DNA of 64,000 nucleotides from contig NZ_JACMTR010000002.1 of the NCBI RefSeq assembly GCF_014267175.1, positions 1,562,001-1,626,000 of the forward strand. The letters run 5' to 3'. Below the pieces are notes generated by a model, which was not told where the DNA came from, did no database searches, and was given only the letters and a program-made list of their open reading frames with translations. Below are positions 44,776 to 54,008 of the stretch, piece after piece; positions within the stretch are counted from its first letter, which is position 1; every line of letters starts with the position of its first letter. The DNA comes from Pseudonocardia sp. C8. Lineage in GTDB: Bacteria; Actinomycetota; Actinomycetes; Mycobacteriales; Pseudonocardiaceae. A program made the translations under genes and the position numbers.

Positions 44776-46527
44776 GTGAACTACGCCGACCGGGACCCCG
44801 CGCTCAAGCCGATGCTCGACCGCGTGCTGTCCACGGAGGACCGCAACCGGCTCGAGCCGCTGCTCGACGCGATGGGCACCGCCGCACCGGCCGAGGTCGA
44901 CCCCCTCGCCCGGACCGCCGACCGCCATCCCCCGCGGCACGTGCCGTTCTCCCCGTCCGGCGACCGGATCGACGACGTCGAGTTCCACCCGGCCTACGAC
45001 GGCCTGACCGCGATCGCCTTCCACCGGTTCGGGCTGGCGGCGATGTCGCACCGCGCCGGGGTCAACGGGTGGCCCGGGCGCGCGCCGCACGTCGTCAAGT
45101 ACGCGCTGTCGTACCTGTTCGTGCAGGCCGAGTTCGGTGTCGCCTGCCCGCTGTCCATGACGGACTCGGCAGCCCGGATCCTGCGGCTCTTCGACCCGGA
45201 CCGGTTCGCCGCCGAGATCGACGCGCTGAGCTCGACGGATCCGGCTTCGGCCGCGACCGGGGCGATGTTCATGACCGAGATCGACGGCGGCACCGACGTG
45301 GGCCGGACCGCCACCGAGGCCACCGACCACGGCAGCCACTGGACCTTGCGCGGACGCAAGTGGTTCTGCTCGAACGTCACCGCCGACGTGATCCTCACCC
45401 TGGCCCGGGTGCCGGGGCAGGGTGAGGGCACCCGAGGCCTCGGGATGTTCCTGGTCCCGCGACGCCGGCCGGACGGCAGCCGCAACGCGATCCGGATCGA
45501 CCGCCTCAAGGACAAGCTCGGCACCCGGTCGATGGCCAGCGGCGAGGTCACGCTCGACGACGCCTGGGCGCAGCCGGTCGGGGACCTCTCCCGTGGCTTC
45601 CGGCAGATGGCCGAGATGGTCAACGTCTCGCGGCTGTCGAACGCCATGCGTTCCGCCGCGATCATGCGCCGGGCGGTGCGCGAGGCGGTCGACCACACCC
45701 GGGCGCGCATCGTGTCCGGCCGGGCGCTGTTCGACCAGTCCCTCATGCGGGCCACCCTGCTCCCGCTGCTGCTCGACAGCGAGGCCGCGCTGGCGCTGGT
45801 GCTGGAGTGTGCCGACCGGCTGGACGCCGCCGACGCGGTCACCTTCGCCGACCCCGGCAGCGCCGGACCGTCCGTCGACGACGACCGGGCCCGCTCGCTG
45901 ATCCGGGTCCTCACGCCGTTGGCCAAGTACACGGTGTGCAAGCGGGCCCGCTGGGTGACCGGCGAGACGATGGAGATCCGCGGCGGCAACGGCTACATCG
46001 AGGACTGGGTCGAACCCCGCCTGCTGCGCGACGCGCACCTCGGATCGATCTGGGAGGGCTCGTCGAACGTGATCGCCCTCGACATCCTCCGCTGCCTGCG
46101 CAAGGACGGCGCACACCGGCTGCTGGCCGCGACCTACACCGCCCGGCTCGACGGACTCGGGCACGAGCTCACGGCCACCGCGGCGCGCCGGCTGGCCGAG
46201 CGGTGGGCCCGGCTCGCGGCCGCCGCGGACCGCCTCCTGGGACGGCCCGCCGACGAGCAGGAGATCGGCATCGCCGGGTGGGCCACCGACGTCGCCCACA
46301 CCCTGATGGCCACGCTCCTGCTCGAACAGGCCGAGTACCGGATCGGCGTCACCGGCGACCACCGTGCGCTGCTCGTCGCCGAGGCCGTCCTGCACCGGCT
46401 CGACGACCCGGCCGCGACCCCGGGTGCCGCGCTGCGACATCTCGGCGAGATCGCCGACGGCGACCCGCTGCCCCAGCCGGTGCGGCTGCCGGACGTGCCG
46501 GCTCAGGGAGGATTGACCCGTGTCTGA
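44776..46527 (+). CDS. AidB-like acyl-CoA dehydrogenase family protein
   Basis: 583 residues, longer than ordinary acyl-CoA dehydrogenases. It matches the AidB branch: MTEIDGGTDVGRTATEATD near residue 172, LRGRKWFCSNVTADV, DRLKDKLGTRSMASGEVTLD, ETMEIRGGNGYIEDWV and the late SIWEGSSNVIALDILRCL. AidB-like enzymes bind FAD but may act in DNA or alkyl detoxification; pairing with an MHS carrier and CaiB suggests acyl-CoA oxidation here. GTG at 44776 is chosen (GGAAGGAAC upstream); GTG 44740 is possible. Confidence 0.85.
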   Translation: MNYADRDPALKPMLDRVLSTEDRNRLEPLLDAMGTAAPAEVDPLARTADRHPPRHVPFSPSGDRIDDVEFHPAYDGLTAIAFHRFGLAAMSHRAGVNGWPGRAPHVVKYALSYLFVQAEFGVACPLSMTDSAARILRLFDPDRFAAEIDALSSTDPASAATGAMFMTEIDGGTDVGRTATEATDHGSHWTLRGRKWFCSNVTADVILTLARVPGQGEGTRGLGMFLVPRRRPDGSRNAIRIDRLKDKLGTRSMASGEVTLDDAWAQPVGDLSRGFRQMAEMVNVSRLSNAMRSAAIMRRAVREAVDHTRARIVSGRALFDQSLMRATLLPLLLDSEAALALVLECADRLDAADAVTFADPGSAGPSVDDDRARSLIRVLTPLAKYTVCKRARWVTGETMEIRGGNGYIEDWVEPRLLRDAHLGSIWEGSSNVIALDILRCLRKDGAHRLLAATYTARLDGLGHELTATAARRLAERWARLAAAADRLLGRPADEQEIGIAGWATDVAHTLMATLLLEQAEYRIGVTGDHRALLVAEAVLHRLDDPAATPGAALRHLGEIADGDPLPQPVRLPDVPAQGGLTRV

Positions 46528-47695
46528 GTCACCCCGCACCGCACGGCCGCTGGCCGGCATCCGCGTCGTCGACCTGTCCAAGATCCTCGCCGGGCCCTAC
46601 GTCGGCATGACCCTGGCCGACCTCGGGGCCGACGTGATCAAGGTCGAGCACCCCGACGGCGGGGACCCGACCCGGCAGTGGGGCCCGCCGTTCCAGGGGG
46701 AGGACGCCACCTACTACCTCGCGACCAACCGCAACAAGCGCTCGGTGACCGTCGATCTCAAGTCCGAGGCCGGCCGGGACACGGTGGACCGGTTGCTGCG
46801 CGAGGCCGACGTCGTCGTGGAGAACTTCCGGCCGGGAAGCAGCCTGCAACGGCTGTACGACTACCGGGACCTGTCCGAGCGGCATCCGCACCTGATCGTG
46901 CTGCACATCTCGGCGTTCGGCGACCACGGTCCGATGCGCGACGAGCCCGGCTACGACATGGTCGCCCAGGCCGCGGCCGGGTTGATGTCCCTGACCGGGG
47001 AGCCCGACGGCCCGCCGGTGAAGGCCGGCTACGCGATGGGTGACCTGGGGGCCGCCCTGTTCGGGGCGATCGGGGTGCTGTCCGCGCTGGTCGAACGGGC
47101 CCGCACCGGGCTCGGGCAGTACCTGACGACGTCGTTGTACGAGACGCAGCTCGCGCTGCACATCAACTGGGCGACCGGCTACTTCGCCACGGGGCAGACG
47201 CCGCACCGGCTCGGGTCCGGGCACCCGAACCTGGTGCCGTACCAGGCGTTCCCGGCGGCGGACGGGTACGTGGTGATCGCCGTCGGCAACGACTCGTTGT
47301 GGACACGGCTGTGCGGAGTCCTCGACCGCGCGGCGCTGGCGGACGACCCGCGCTTCCGCACCAACGCCGACCGGGTGACCAACCGGGACGACCTGGTCGC
47401 GCTGATCGAGGACGCGCTGGCCGCGCGGACCGTCGCCGAGTGGTGCGCGGTGCTGCAGGAGGCCGGGGTGCCGGCCGCGCCGATCCGGGACCTGCACGAG
47501 GTCTACACCAGTCCGCACACCGAGGCACTCGGCATCGTCTCGACGGTCGAGCACCCGACCGCGGGCCCGATCCGCCAGGTCGGGTTCCCGGTGAACTACC
47601 ACGGCCGGCGTCCCGAGGTCCGGACGGCGCCGCCCCTGCTCGGCCAGCACACCGACGACGTGTGGGAGGAGCTGCACGCCCGATCGGGGGAGTAG
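46520..47695 (+). CDS. CaiB/BaiF-type CoA-transferase
   Basis: 391 residues with class III CoA-transferase pattern: VVDLSKILAGPYVGMTLADL, DVIKVEHPDGGDPTR, NKRSVTVDLKSEAGRD, and GYDMVAQAAAGLMSLTG followed by YAMGDLGAALF, which holds the catalytic Asp. It moves CoA between organic acids without ATP. GTG at 46520 overlaps the previous stop by 8 bases, so one transcript. It presumably activates the acid imported by the MHS carrier for the AidB-like enzyme. Confidence 0.93.
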   Translation: MSESPRTARPLAGIRVVDLSKILAGPYVGMTLADLGADVIKVEHPDGGDPTRQWGPPFQGEDATYYLATNRNKRSVTVDLKSEAGRDTVDRLLREADVVVENFRPGSSLQRLYDYRDLSERHPHLIVLHISAFGDHGPMRDEPGYDMVAQAAAGLMSLTGEPDGPPVKAGYAMGDLGAALFGAIGVLSALVERARTGLGQYLTTSLYETQLALHINWATGYFATGQTPHRLGSGHPNLVPYQAFPAADGYVVIAVGNDSLWTRLCGVLDRAALADDPRFRTNADRVTNRDDLVALIEDALAARTVAEWCAVLQEAGVPAAPIRDLHEVYTSPHTEALGIVSTVEHPTAGPIRQVGFPVNYHGRRPEVRTAPPLLGQHTDDVWEELHARSGE

Positions 47696-47838
47696 CGCTG
47701 CCACGCGGTGGTCGCCAGCAGGCAAGAAGCGCTGGATCGTGAACCTGCTCAGCGCCGGTCCTCGCCGATCGAGCTCGGACCGCGGTCAGATCCCAGGTTG
47801 TACCCGACGCCCCCGGAGCGCGGCGGGCGACGCTGCGG

Positions 47839-48516
47839 TCATTCCGGAGCGGCCGGGCCGTCTCGCGGTTCGGACGGCTGCGGGGGAGGGGGTGCCCGCA
47901 GCCGTGCCGCGATCCTCTGTCGGTGGGGGTCGTCGGCGATCCAGCGGCGGGTGCGGTCGTCCTCGTCGATGGCCGCGAGGATGCGGGTTCGGTGTTCGGT
48001 GCGGAGCTGCGCCCACCCGGCGTCCGCGGCGCGCAGCGCGTAGAACTGCTCGTTCCCGGATGCCGAGCTGCGAATGGAGCGGACGATCGCCGCACCGTCG
48101 GCCAGGGAGGCGTTGCCGGCCATGGCCGCCAGAGCGACGGTCCGGTCCTCGCTGCCCCCGTCGAGCAGGGTGCTGATCTGCGTCGCCGTGAACTCGCCGG
48201 CGTTGGCGCCGGCCTCGACGGCGGCGAGCAGTGCGTCGAAGACCGCGGCGCGGCGCTGGGCGGAGGGGACGAGGCGGCGGACCGCCGAGAGTCCGGTCGC
48301 CGACGACTGCAATGTCGCGTTCAGCTCGCCCAACGAGCGACGGAGGTAGTCCTCGATGTAGGCCAGCGGGGCCAGGAGGAGCACCGAGGCACCGACCTCG
48401 ACGAGGACCGACTGCCACCAGCCGTCGAGCGGAGCGGCGCCGAGCATGAGGCCGACTCCGGCGAGGACGCTCGCGGCGATCACGACGAGGCGCGACGCCG
48501 ACGGTCGCCACGGCAC
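47839..48516 (-). CDS. Hypothetical membrane protein with cytoplasmic helical domain
   Basis: 225 residues from the GTG at 48516; longer starts up to 48642 add a serine/arginine stretch without family character, and the start is uncertain. Two transmembrane helices near the N-terminus (LVVIAASVLAGVGLMLGAA, VLVEVGASVLLLAPLAYI) are followed by a charged, helical domain with alanine-rich repeats and a Pro-rich end. No recognised domain. It could be a membrane-tethered sensor or scaffold, but nothing shows that. Confidence 0.6.
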   Translation of the reverse strand: MPWRPSASRLVVIAASVLAGVGLMLGAAPLDGWWQSVLVEVGASVLLLAPLAYIEDYLRRSLGELNATLQSSATGLSAVRRLVPSAQRRAAVFDALLAAVEAGANAGEFTATQISTLLDGGSEDRTVALAAMAGNASLADGAAIVRSIRSSASGNEQFYALRAADAGWAQLRTEHRTRILAAIDEDDRTRRWIADDPHRQRIAARLRAPPPPQPSEPRDGPAAPE

Positions 48517-49064
48517 CCGCCTGCTGGCGGCCGACGAGCTGTACGAGTCCCGTGAGGACAACCATCCACTCCCTCCCGGGGCATACGTACCGCCCCAGAT
48601 CGGTGAGCACCTGCATACCGACCGTAGCAACGTGACCCACACGTGTGGTCACCGTCGGCGGCGAGTGCGTACCCGCCGGCGGCTCGGTCGCCACGGAGGT
48701 GAGCAGCCCGTCGACGACCTCCCATCGCGGACGGTCCGGACGTGTCGAAGCCCGCGATGATCGACGGTTGTGGAGTGCAGCGACCGGCTCGCGAGCGTTC
48801 CGCTCCTGAACCGTCGATCATGGGGTGGTTCTCGAGATCGACATCGCGTCCCGGGTGCGGCGACGACCCGGTCGGGCACGAGACCGATGCGAGCCCGACC
48901 ACCGATGAGCGCGTCGTGCTCAGCTGGCGCCCAGCAGGGGGTTCCCGCAACAGAGGGGCGTGGAGGCGTCTGCTCTGTCGCCTGCCTGTCACATCCGGTC
49001 CGTGCGCGGTGTCGGAGATACAGGCGCGTCGACGCCGAGCACGAGACCGAAAGGGACTCCACCG
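48517..49064. other. Intergenic region with an inverted repeat
   Basis: No supported gene between the hypothetical membrane protein and the DoxX-like gene. Its main structure is the inverted repeat listed at 48757-48821. It should also hold both outward promoters. Confidence 0.4.
48757..48821. repeat. Perfect 13-bp inverted repeat with 39-base spacer
   Basis: ATGATCGACGGTT (48757-48769) pairs perfectly with AACCGTCGATCAT (48809-48821). The spacer is too long for a typical terminator and too short for an insertion element. It might be two half-sites of a regulator, a structured RNA, or a mini-element scar; no target duplication or transposase is seen. Confidence 0.5.
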
Positions 49065-49412
49065 ATGAGCATCACCGCAACCGTCGTCGTCCTCGTGACC
49101 GCAGCGTGGGTCGGGTTCTCGGCCTACGCGGTCTACACCCGCCAGGCGTGGGTGGTCGACAACCTCGCCGACTACGGCGTCCCCCGGAGCTGGTGGGTCT
49201 GGCTCGGGTCGGCGAAGGCGCTCGGCGCGGCCGGCCTCGTGGTCGGGCTGTGGATCCCGGGAATCGGTGTGGCCGCCGCGACCGGTCTGGCCCTGTACTT
49301 CGTGGGTGCCGTCCTCACCGTTCTTCGCGCTCGGGCCTTCTCCCACGTCCCCTTCCCGCTGCTGTACCTCGCACCGGTCGTGCTGGCAGGCATCGTGACG
49401 GCCGGCGCATGA
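49065..49412 (+). CDS. DoxX-like small membrane protein
   Basis: 115 residues, four hydrophobic helices, with DoxX-type features (AVYTRQAWVVDNLADYGVP, WLGSAKALGAAGLVVGLW). Proteins of this kind often accompany redox enzymes, with unclear function; here no partner is adjacent. ATG at 49065 has GGGACTCC nearby, weak. Converges with the AMP-ligase gene. Confidence 0.75.
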   Translation: MSITATVVVLVTAAWVGFSAYAVYTRQAWVVDNLADYGVPRSWWVWLGSAKALGAAGLVVGLWIPGIGVAAATGLALYFVGAVLTVLRARAFSHVPFPLLYLAPVVLAGIVTAGA

Positions 49413-49451
49413 CGCGGCGACCTCCGCCTGCCTCGAGACCTGTGGGGCCGA

Positions 49452-51077
49452 TCAGGAGGACACCGACCGGGATCCTGGTGCTCCCTGCCGGAGCAGGAAG
49501 CGCTGGATCTTGCCGCTCGGGGTCTTCGGCAGCGCGTCGGTGAAGTGGACGGTGCGCGGGTAGGCGTGCTTGGCGTAGTTGTCCTTGACCAGCTGCTGGA
49601 GCTCGCGTTCGAGCTCCAGCGTGCCCTCGGCGCCCGGGGTGAGCACGACGTGGGCTTCGAGCACCTCGCCGCGCAGCGGGTCGGGCCGGCCGACGGCGGC
49701 CGCCTCGGCCACGGCGGGGTGGCTGAGCAGCACGGTCTCCACCTCGAACGGGCCGATCCGGTAGCCGGCCATGAGGATCACGTCGTCGTCCCGCGCGGAG
49801 AAGTGGAAGAAGCCGTCCTCGTCCTGGGTCGCGGTGTCCCCGGTCAGGTACCAGCGGCCGTCGTCGCTGAAGCGGGACGACCCGGTGGCCCGCGCGTAGC
49901 CGCGGAAGCTGGCCAGCGGGCTGTTCGGGACGTCCACGGCCACCTGCCCGACCGTTCCGGCCGGTGCGGGTGTGGTGCTGTCGTCGGCGAGGATCGCGAC
50001 GCTCCAGCCGGGGAACGGCCGGCCCATCGACCCCGGGCGGACCGGTTCACGGATCTCGCCGGCCCAGCCGTTCCCGATCATCATGCCCTGCTCGGTCTGG
50101 CCGTAGTGGTCCCGGACGGTCACCCCGAGCGCCGACTCGGCCCAGGCCGGGACGTCCGGGGTGAGCGGCTCGCCCGCCGATGACAGGCACCGCAGCTCCA
50201 GGCCGGGCGGCACCGGCTGCCCGCGCAGGCTGCGGTAGACCGTCGGCGCGGCAGCGAAGTTGGTGACCCGGAACCGGTCGAGCACCCGCCAGGTGGTCGC
50301 CGGGGCGAAGGGGGCGTGCAGCAGCAGGCTGCGCCGGCCCGCTGCCAGCGGGCCGAGCACGGCGTAGTAGAGGCCGTAGGCCCATCCCGGGTCGGCGGCG
50401 TTCCAGTAGACGTCGTCCGCGCGCAGGTCGAGGCCGAGCTCCAGGTAGCCCAGGATCCCGGCGAGCGCGTGCACCGGGACCTGCACGGCCTTGGGGGCGC
50501 CGGTGGTGCCGGAGGTGAATAGCTCGATCAGCACGCCGTCCGGACCGAGGGCGGCCGGCTCGACCTCGTCGCCGCCGTGCCGGGCCAGGAGCTCGTGGAA
50601 GTCGTCGTGGCCGCCTGCCGGCCCGCCGACGACGACCAGGCGCGGCCCCTGCCCCGGATCCCCGACGAGCTGGTCGAGCTTGGCGCGCTGGTCGGCGTCG
50701 GTGACGACGACCTTCGCACCACTGGCACCGACCCGCAGCTCGATGGCCGGCGGTGCGAACGCGGTGAACAGCGGGACGTGGATCGCGCCGCGCCGCCAGA
50801 TGCCCAGCAGGGCCACGACGAGCTCGGCGGACTTGCCCATCAGCACCGCGACGGCGTCGCCCGGACCCACGCCCAGCCCGGCCAGCGCGGCCGCGAACTT
50901 CGTCGACTCCGTGCGGAGCTCGCCGTAGGTGAGGTCACGGGAGCCGAGGTCCGGTTCGATCACCGTGAACGCCACCGCGTCGGCGGGGTGGCTGTCGCAG
51001 AGCAGGTCGGCCGCGGAGGAGCCGGGCCGGGAGAAGTGCCGGACCAGCTCGTCGACGCGGGTACGCGGGTCGGACAT
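49452..51077 (-). CDS. AMP-forming acyl-CoA synthetase (acetyl-CoA-synthetase-like)
   Basis: 541 residues from ATG 51077. Shows TSGTTGAPKAVQVP at about residue 182, the WNAADPGWAYGLYYAVLGPL stretch of acetyl/acyl-CoA synthetases, GYRIGPFEVET, and the catalytic Lys in LPKTPSGKIQRFLLR. Activates a carboxylic acid to acyl-CoA. It lies 296 bases downstream of the reductase gene on the same strand and may be part of the reductase/di-iron set or independent. Substrate unknown. Confidence 0.92.
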   Translation of the reverse strand: MSDPRTRVDELVRHFSRPGSSAADLLCDSHPADAVAFTVIEPDLGSRDLTYGELRTESTKFAAALAGLGVGPGDAVAVLMGKSAELVVALLGIWRRGAIHVPLFTAFAPPAIELRVGASGAKVVVTDADQRAKLDQLVGDPGQGPRLVVVGGPAGGHDDFHELLARHGGDEVEPAALGPDGVLIELFTSGTTGAPKAVQVPVHALAGILGYLELGLDLRADDVYWNAADPGWAYGLYYAVLGPLAAGRRSLLLHAPFAPATTWRVLDRFRVTNFAAAPTVYRSLRGQPVPPGLELRCLSSAGEPLTPDVPAWAESALGVTVRDHYGQTEQGMMIGNGWAGEIREPVRPGSMGRPFPGWSVAILADDSTTPAPAGTVGQVAVDVPNSPLASFRGYARATGSSRFSDDGRWYLTGDTATQDEDGFFHFSARDDDVILMAGYRIGPFEVETVLLSHPAVAEAAAVGRPDPLRGEVLEAHVVLTPGAEGTLELERELQQLVKDNYAKHAYPRTVHFTDALPKTPSGKIQRFLLRQGAPGSRSVSS

Positions 51078-51373
51078 CGGTGATCGGCCTCCGGGTGCGG
51101 CGGGTGTCGGGCGCGCGGAGCGGCCGTCGGCATCACCTCGATGCTGATCCGCGTCGCGTCCGGAGGCGAGTCTTGGCCATGGAGGCCGTCCAGGACAACC
51201 GTGCGGGCCGTCGATCCGACGCAGCTCTGATATCGCTGTCAGGTTTTGGCGGCGACCGACTGAGAGAACGGATTGCACGATGATGGCTCCGAGTTCGCCC
51301 ACTCCTGCTCGAGCTCACCGGCGACAGTTCCCGAGGAACGGCAGCGACGTCGGCACCGTGCCGCCGAGGTCCG
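51078..51373. other. Gap between ligase and reductase genes
   Basis: About 296 bases, no gene recognised. Both flanking genes read leftward, so it may hold a separate ligase promoter. No strong hairpin seen. Confidence 0.35.
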
Positions 51374-52321
51374 TCACAGGTCCAGAACGAGGATGCCGCC
51401 GCGGGCCCGGGAGACGCACGGCAGCATCACATCGCCGCGGTCGCGCTCGTCGTCGGACAGGACGTCGTCCTGATGGTCCAGCTCGCCCGAGCACACCCGC
51501 ACCTGGCAGGTGCCGCAGATCCCGGCTCGGCAGGAGTTCTCCACGGCGATGCCCGCGCTCTCGATGACGTCCAGCAGCGGCACGTGCTCGGGCACCGTCA
51601 GGCGCACCCCGCTGCGCCGGAGGACGACGTCGAACGCGCCGCCCCCGCCGGTGACGGGCGGAGCGCTGAACCGCTCGCGATGCAGGGTCCCGGCCGGCCA
51701 GTGCGCGGACGCCCGTTCAACCGCGGAGATCAGCGCCTCCGGGCCGCAGCAGTAGACGACCGAGTGCTCGCCCGGCGCGCCTCCGAGGGGCGTCACGAGA
51801 TCGAGCAACCCGGACTCGTCCTGGGGGACGATCTGGAGCTCGCCACCCGGGACCGCGCGGAGCTCGTCGACGAATGCCATGGAGTTCCGGGACCGACCGC
51901 CGTACAACGCCGTCCACGGCCGGTTCAGCGCCGCGACCCGGCGGAGCATCGGCAGGATCGGCGTGATGCCGATCCCGCCGGCGACGAAGACGTAGCGATC
52001 GGCGTCGACGAGCGGGAAATGGTTGCGCGGGCCGCGTACCGGGAGCCTGTCCCCGGCGCGAACGAGGTCGTGGACCCGTTGCGAGCCGCCGCGGCCCGCG
52101 GCCTCGCGCAGCACGGCGATCCGCCACCGGCCGGAGTCGTCAGGGTCCCCGCAGAGGGAGTACTGCCGGACGAACCCGGCGCCGAGATCGACGTCGATGT
52201 GCGCGCCGGGGGCCCAGGACGGCAGCGTCATCCCGCCCGCCGCGGCGAGCGTGATCGCCACGACGTCCGTGGCGCAGGGCTGGACGGACTCGACGGCGAC
52301 CGTGGTCCAGGTACCGGTCAT
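51374..52321 (-). CDS. Ferredoxin-reductase-type oxidoreductase with 2Fe-2S domain (phthalate dioxygenase reductase/VanB family)
   Basis: 315 residues: flavin-binding FVRQYSLCGDPDDSGRW, the NAD-binding VFVAGGIGITPILPML near residue 115, and a C-terminal plant-type 2Fe-2S cluster with CRAGICGTCQVRVC and a later Cys in MLPCVSRA. It transfers electrons from NAD(P)H through flavin to the Fe-S center and then to an oxygenase. The adjacent upstream gene (32 bases away, same strand) encodes a ferritin-like di-iron protein, the obvious electron acceptor. ATG at 52321. Confidence 0.93.
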   Translation of the reverse strand: MTGTWTTVAVESVQPCATDVVAITLAAAGGMTLPSWAPGAHIDVDLGAGFVRQYSLCGDPDDSGRWRIAVLREAAGRGGSQRVHDLVRAGDRLPVRGPRNHFPLVDADRYVFVAGGIGITPILPMLRRVAALNRPWTALYGGRSRNSMAFVDELRAVPGGELQIVPQDESGLLDLVTPLGGAPGEHSVVYCCGPEALISAVERASAHWPAGTLHRERFSAPPVTGGGGAFDVVLRRSGVRLTVPEHVPLLDVIESAGIAVENSCRAGICGTCQVRVCSGELDHQDDVLSDDERDRGDVMLPCVSRARGGILVLDL

Positions 52322-52353
52322 CGTGCCTTCCGGGGTGTGTCGGGCCGGAGCAC

Positions 52354-53043
52354 TCAGGCCCCGGCGGCGCCGACCGACTCTGGGGTGAAGGTCTTCCACG
52401 CGATGTCGCGCATGCCCCGCATCGCGCGGAGGACCTCGTCGCGGTCGTGGTCGTCCGCGACGTAGGTCGAGAGCATCTGGAGTCCGAGCCCGACGTGGAA
52501 CTTCTCGTCGGTCTCGATCCGCTTGTAGATCCGCACGACCTCGTCGAGGCCGTGTCGCTCCGCGCCGCGGAAGGTCGGCTCGAAGCTGCCGGACGCCGAG
52601 GTCTCGGAGAGGTTCCACGCCGCGATCGCGGCGAGGGGATGGCGGTCCAGGCACTGCCAGAGGAATGCGCTCCACGGCTCGGCCTCGGCCGGGACGGACG
52701 TGGGCACGGTGCCACCGAGGGACTCGATGGCCTTTCCGACCATGTCGTAGTGCTCGGCCTCCTGGAAGGACTGCTTCGCGAGCAGCGTGATGTGCCGGCG
52801 CTGGAAGCGCATGCCATAGCGGGCGATCTCCTCGTTCAGCAGGTACACGTAGTCGATCTCTCGCCAGCAGCGCGGAGCGAGCCATGCCGCGAGCCGTGCC
52901 GGGTCCGGGGCCTCGTCGTAGGAGGCGAAGAACGCCTCGGTCGCCGTCGCGGTCGCCTCAACGACCGAGTCGAGCAGCTCATCGATCTCCGCGCGGATCG
53001 GTTCCAGGCCGTCACCGCCACGCACGTTCCGCACATCGACCAT
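52354..53043 (-). CDS. Ferritin-like di-iron protein, putative oxygenase
   Basis: 229 residues, all-helical, with carboxylate/histidine ligands in ferritin-like pattern: YLLNEEIARYG for the first glutamate, ExxH in FQEAEHYDMVG, and a second ExxH in ETDEKFHVGLGL. The two helix pairs are typical of di-iron oxidases such as the hydroxylase or N-oxygenase families; the exact family is not recognised. ATG at 53043 has CGGAGGACGAC upstream. It probably uses electrons from the downstream 2Fe-2S reductase to oxidise a small molecule. A perfect palindrome lies 26 bases upstream. Confidence 0.7.
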   Translation of the reverse strand: MVDVRNVRGGDGLEPIRAEIDELLDSVVEATATATEAFFASYDEAPDPARLAAWLAPRCWREIDYVYLLNEEIARYGMRFQRRHITLLAKQSFQEAEHYDMVGKAIESLGGTVPTSVPAEAEPWSAFLWQCLDRHPLAAIAAWNLSETSASGSFEPTFRGAERHGLDEVVRIYKRIETDEKFHVGLGLQMLSTYVADDHDRDEVLRAMRGMRDIAWKTFTPESVGAAGA

Positions 53044-53068
53044 GTCGTCCTCCGGTTCGTTGGATCCG

Positions 53069-53084
53069 TGTATCCATGGATACA
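53069..53084. promoter_or_regulatory. Perfect 16-bp palindrome, GntR/FCD operator candidate
   Basis: TGTATCCATGGATACA is a perfect palindrome of the TGTAT-N6-ATACA type bound by FadR-subfamily regulators. It lies in the divergent gap between the di-iron gene (26 bases) and the GntR gene at 53246 (about 160 bases). It would repress both. Confidence 0.75.
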
Positions 53085-53245
53085 ATCTGGCGGCGTGCTG
53101 GCTGTCAAGACCGGGCTGATACGAAGGAGCGCGATGACTCGGCCCTGCCACGTCGACGGGCGCGCCCGGGATACGGGTGTGGCGGGGCACGGGATCGCCG
53201 CTCGTCCGGCACGGGCTGCCTACGATGACGGGATGTGAGAGCCAG

Positions 53246-53974
53246 ATGAGCGACGGCATCGTGCACCCGGGGGCCGGGCTCCAAGCCCCGAGCAGCTACG
53301 CGGACCAGATCGCCCGGATCCTCGAGGGTGAGATCCTGGGTGGCCGCTACGCGCGCGGGGAACACCTCCAGCAGGACGAGGTCTGCCGACGGTTCGGTGT
53401 CAGCCGCACGCCGGCCCGCGAGGCGCTGCGCAAGCTGCAGGCCCTCAACCTGGTCGAGCTCATCCCGAACCGAGGAGCCCGGGTCCGGGTGCCGACCCTT
53501 CGCGAGCTCGAGGAGGTCTACCAGGTCCGCGCCGAGCTCGAGGGGTTCGCCGCCGAGCTCGCGGCCGGGGCGACCGACCCCGCGATCACGCGTCGGTTGC
53601 GGGAGGCGCAGCAGGCGCTGGCCGACCTCCTGCCCGCGGCCGTCGCCGCCCTGGACGGCACGGACGAGGATGCCGGTGAGCGGTTGCGCCATTTCAACGA
53701 CAGCTTCCACGGTGTCATCCACGACGCCGGCGGGAACCGGCGGCTCGGGCAGATGATCCAGGAACTGCACCGGTACTTCCCGAAGGACACGGTGCGGCTG
53801 GCCGTCCGGACTCCGGAGGCCCTCCGGGCTCTCTACCTGGACGACCACGACGTCGTCCTGGACCGGATCGCGAACGGGCTCGGTGCGCAGGCCCGGGTGG
53901 CGATGCGTGACCACATCCTGCGGTCCCAGTCGCTGTTGATCGACTACCTGCGTGCGCACGGGCTCGGGGCCTGA
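53246..53974 (+). CDS. GntR-family regulator, FCD subfamily
   Basis: 242 residues with a winged helix (about 20-85: RILEGEILGGRYARGEHLQQ, RRFGVSRTPAREALRKLQAL) and an FCD domain with metal ligands likely in HFNDSFHGVIHDAG. ATG at 53246 chosen; a longer frame is unsupported. Divergent from the di-iron/reductase genes with the 16-bp palindrome between, so probably autoregulates and represses them, released by the substrate. A LysR gene follows 34 bases after in the same direction. Confidence 0.92.
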   Translation: MSDGIVHPGAGLQAPSSYADQIARILEGEILGGRYARGEHLQQDEVCRRFGVSRTPAREALRKLQALNLVELIPNRGARVRVPTLRELEEVYQVRAELEGFAAELAAGATDPAITRRLREAQQALADLLPAAVAALDGTDEDAGERLRHFNDSFHGVIHDAGGNRRLGQMIQELHRYFPKDTVRLAVRTPEALRALYLDDHDVVLDRIANGLGAQARVAMRDHILRSQSLLIDYLRAHGLGA

Positions 53975-54008
53975 CGTTCGCGATGGACGCCGAGCACCGG
54001 GGAATGTC

